Source of the DNA: Pseudomonadota bacterium
GTDB lineage: Bacteria > Myxococcota_A > Polyangia > Haliangiales > Haliangiaceae
Assembly: GCA_023386455.1 (NCBI GenBank)
Contig: JAEWJO010000042.1
Coordinates: 1-8,854, forward strand
DNA: 8,854 nt
Reading direction: 5' to 3'
Position numbers and translations under genes: made by a program. Position 1 is the stretch's first letter. Each line of letters opens with the position of its first letter. The notes under the pieces are model-generated. The model saw nothing but the letters and a program-made list of their open reading frames with translations, made no database searches and was not told the DNA's origin. Of this stretch, positions 7,477-8,854 are shown piece by piece.

Positions 7477-7839
7477 TCAGCCGACCTTCAGGACGAGCAG
7501 CAGCGAGATGATGAGCGCGTAGATGACCAGCGACTCGATGAGCGCGAGGCCGAGAATCATCGGGCCGCGGATCTGACCAGCGGCGCCCGGGTTACGAGCG
7601 ATGCCGTCGAGCGCGGCGGCCGCAGCGCGACCCTGGCCGATGCCACCGCCGAGGGCGGCGATGCCGATGCCGAGACCGGCCGCGAGGGCGATCCAGCCGA
7701 AGTTGTTCGCGAGACCGTTCGCCTTGACGGCGGCCGCGTCGAACGTGGCGCCAGCGGCCTCGGGCTGCGCGAACGCAACGGCCGAGACACCGATGACGAG
7801 GAGGAACGAGAGGAACGAAACGATGTTCTTGGTCTTCAT
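7477..7839 (-). CDS. atpE: ATP synthase F0 subunit c, with signal-peptide-like N-terminal extension
   Basis: Subunit c forms the membrane rotor ring of F1F0 ATP synthase. The core is a two-helix hairpin: helix 1 (about 46-75) with a glycine-rich face GGGIGQG (64-70), the polar loop ARNPGAAG (81-88), and helix 2 (about 93-117) with the ion-carrying Glu102 in LALIESLVIY. The full length of 120 residues exceeds the usual 75-90, because about 40 residues precede helix 1. The first 24 look like a signal peptide (KTK, hydrophobic core, then VAFA before Gln25). Gln69 and Glu102-Ser103 match part of the sodium-type site, but Leu104 replaces the Thr found there. The start ATG has AGGAGA 7 bases upstream. 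It lies 96 bases downstream of atpB and ends at a terminator, so atpF does not follow. Confidence 0.97.
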   Translation of the reverse strand: MKTKNIVSFLSFLLVIGVSAVAFAQPEAAGATFDAAAVKANGLANNFGWIALAAGLGIGIAALGGGIGQGRAAAAALDGIARNPGAAGQIRGPMILGLALIESLVIYALIISLLLVLKVG

Positions 7840-7846
7840 GGATGAA

Positions 7847-7852
7847 TCTCCT
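7847..7852 (-). promoter_or_regulatory. Strong ribosome binding site of atpE
   Basis: On the minus strand AGGAGA lies 7 bases before the ATG at 7839. It is the strongest Shine-Dalgarno on the minus strand here, in keeping with the many c copies needed per complex. It fixes the start that includes the signal-peptide-like extension. Confidence 0.8.
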
Positions 7853-7935
7853 GGGGGTCGCGCGAAGCGCCGGTTACGTAGCGTGGTTTGGATGCAGGGT
7901 AAAGCGGTGTTGATTGGAAAAAATCGAGGGTGGGA
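7853..7935 (-). other. atpB-atpE intergenic leader with T-rich stretch and small hairpin
   Basis: The spacer between atpB and the atpE ribosome binding site is visibly poorer in G/C than its surroundings. On the minus strand it begins with TTTTTT (7923-7918), followed by an A/C/T-rich, G-poor stretch to about 7880, then a short hairpin GCGC-TTC-GCGC (7870-7860). It may be an unstructured translation-enhancing leader. I see no convincing promoter in it. Confidence 0.35.
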
Positions 7936-8715
7936 TCAGTGCTCTTCGTGCTCGATGGCCATGCCGATGTAGACCATCGTCAGCGTGCAGAACACGAGTG
8001 CCTGAATGAGGCACACCAGCAGGCCGAGCAGCATGAACGGGAGCGGGACGATGATCGGCACGAGTGCGAAGAACGACATGACGACCTTGTGGTCGGCCAT
8101 CATGTTGCCGAGGAGTCGGACGCTCAGCGAGAGCGGGCGGGCGAAGTGGCTGATGAGCTCGATCGGCAGGATGAGCGGCGCGAGCGCCGGCGTCGGGCCG
8201 AGGAAGTGCTTGAAGTACGAGAGCCCGTGCTCCTTCACGCCGTAGTAGTGCGTGAGCAGGAACACCATCACGGCGATGCCGACGTTCGTCTTCAGCGTGT
8301 CGTTCGGCGTGACGAAGCCCGGGATGAGGCCGATCAGGTTGCCGAACAGGATGAACATCCAGAGCGCGCCGATCAGCGGGAAGAAGCGGGGCGCGTTCTT
8401 CTCGCCCATCGCGCCTTCGACCATTCCGTAGGTCGACTCCGCCGTGTACTCGAAGAAGTTGCGCAGGTTCATCTTGCGCGGCGGAACGAGGCCCTTGTCG
8501 GGCGTGTTCTTGAGGCCGCGGACGAACGCCATGCAGCCCCACACCACGAAGAGGAGGACGACGATCGTCGTGAGCACGTGGGTGAGCGTCCACCCCGACT
8601 CGTCGAACATCATCCACTTCCAGTTGCGGCCGAGCGCATCTTTCGCGTGGTGGTTGAAGTCCTGCCACCAGGAGAAGCGGTTCAGATAATCAAACCAAGT
8701 GCCGTGTTCACCCAT
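7936..8715 (-). CDS. atpB: ATP synthase F0 subunit a
   Basis: Subunit a is the stator membrane protein that provides the two ion half-channels next to the c ring. The 259 residues hold about five hydrophobic helices (near 44-65, 112-133, 143-158, 176-206 and 214-252). The family signature RPLSLSVRLLGNMMADH (193-209) includes the essential Arg200. PNDTLKTNVGIA (137-148) and ELISHF (186-191) are also typical, and Gln238-Ala in the last helix matches the conserved partner of the Arg helix. The start overlaps the end of the upstream gene by 8 bases, so translation is probably coupled. A GAG lies 4 bases upstream of the ATG, a weak Shine-Dalgarno. atpE follows after 96 bases. The sequence is complete and shows no missing key residue. 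Confidence 0.97.
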   Translation of the reverse strand: MGEHGTWFDYLNRFSWWQDFNHHAKDALGRNWKWMMFDESGWTLTHVLTTIVVLLFVVWGCMAFVRGLKNTPDKGLVPPRKMNLRNFFEYTAESTYGMVEGAMGEKNAPRFFPLIGALWMFILFGNLIGLIPGFVTPNDTLKTNVGIAVMVFLLTHYYGVKEHGLSYFKHFLGPTPALAPLILPIELISHFARPLSLSVRLLGNMMADHKVVMSFFALVPIIVPLPFMLLGLLVCLIQALVFCTLTMVYIGMAIEHEEH

Positions 8716-8854
8716 GGGGCTCGTCGTGCTCCGTGGAAGTCGTCGACGCCGCCTGCGGGCGCAGCGCCGAGTAAGTCGTGTCGATCACGATCGACACGAT
8801 GAAGAGCGAGTAACCGATCGTGAATGCGATCGGGTCGATAGGCAGAACGAGAAT
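8708..8854 (-). CDS. Probable AtpI-like F0 accessory membrane protein (C-terminal part)
   Basis: A minus-strand frame is open from the window edge to a TGA at 8710-8708, giving the last 48 residues. They show one hydrophobic segment (PIAFTIGYSLFIVSIVID, about visible residues 8-25) and then a polar, Ala/Thr/Ser-rich tail ending EHDEPHG. Helix-forming proteins of the ATP synthase I family (AtpI, proposed c-ring assembly or ion-supply factor) end in a similar way, and atpI typically precedes atpB. Identity therefore rests mainly on position. The stop overlaps the atpB start by 8 bases, which supports co-translation. The N-terminus lies outside the window. Confidence 0.6.
   Translation of the reverse strand: MLVLPIDPIAFTIGYSLFIVSIVIDTTYSALRPQAASTTSTEHDEPHG

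Noticed and set aside
7918..7956. ATCGAG / CTCGAT followed by six Ts after atpB, possible terminator between atpB and atpE
   Set aside because: A 6-base stem with a 22-base loop is too weak, and it would cut off atpE, which has no visible promoter of its own.
7930..8802. Plus-strand 290-codon open frame opposite atpB
   Set aside because: Its His/Glu/Arg-rich translation is the antisense shadow of a hydrophobic protein; atpB is certain.

Overview
The window is very GC-rich, with strong G/C bias at third codon positions, and reads as ordinary chromosome of a myxobacterium-like organism (Myxococcota). The best evidence for this is a secreted protease whose C-terminus has a cysteine-rich stretch, a Gly-Cys-Cys motif, a transmembrane helix and an Arg/Lys cluster, which resembles a MYXO-CTERM surface-sorting tail. 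The PilZ plus receiver-like fusion and the F0 genes separated from the rest of the ATP synthase genes also fit. I see no mobile element, CRISPR array, tRNA or rRNA. No stretch above 300 bases lacks a gene.

Left part (1-3633, plus strand): the end of an unidentified gene with an Ala/Pro/Lys tail, then glmS (glucosamine-6-phosphate synthase), moaC (molybdopterin precursor synthesis) 9 bases later, and 46 bases further on an exported trypsin-fold serine protease with the sorting tail. 

Middle (3630-5567): a minus-strand gene for a PilZ domain fused to a degenerate response-regulator receiver, divergent from a plus-strand membrane fatty acid desaturase. The 144-base divergent gap holds an inverted repeat whose RNA form would bury the PilZ gene's ribosome binding site. 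Both plus-strand genes that meet a minus-strand neighbour (protease/PilZ and desaturase/small protein) do so by a 4-base overlap in which one CTAG supplies both TAG stops.

Right part (5564-7385, minus strand): a tight four-gene run, read in the order cyclic-nucleotide-binding protein, exported predicted beta-barrel protein, GNAT acetyltransferase and a 60-residue small protein. Junctions are 2 bases, 6 bases and an ATGA overlap, so they are probably co-transcribed and translationally coupled.

Far right (7423-8854, minus strand): an F0 operon, read as a probable AtpI-like protein (partial), atpB and atpE, closed by a clear intrinsic terminator. The b subunit and F1 genes do not follow, so they must lie elsewhere. 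The c subunit has a signal-peptide-like N-terminal extension and a Gln / Glu-Ser ion-site pattern that partly resembles sodium-type rings.

I found no convincing new multi-gene system. The items most worth a second look are the PilZ leader hairpin, the unusual S1 pocket of the protease, the degenerate receiver, the small RQDDNG/GHKQLY protein, and the c-subunit features.
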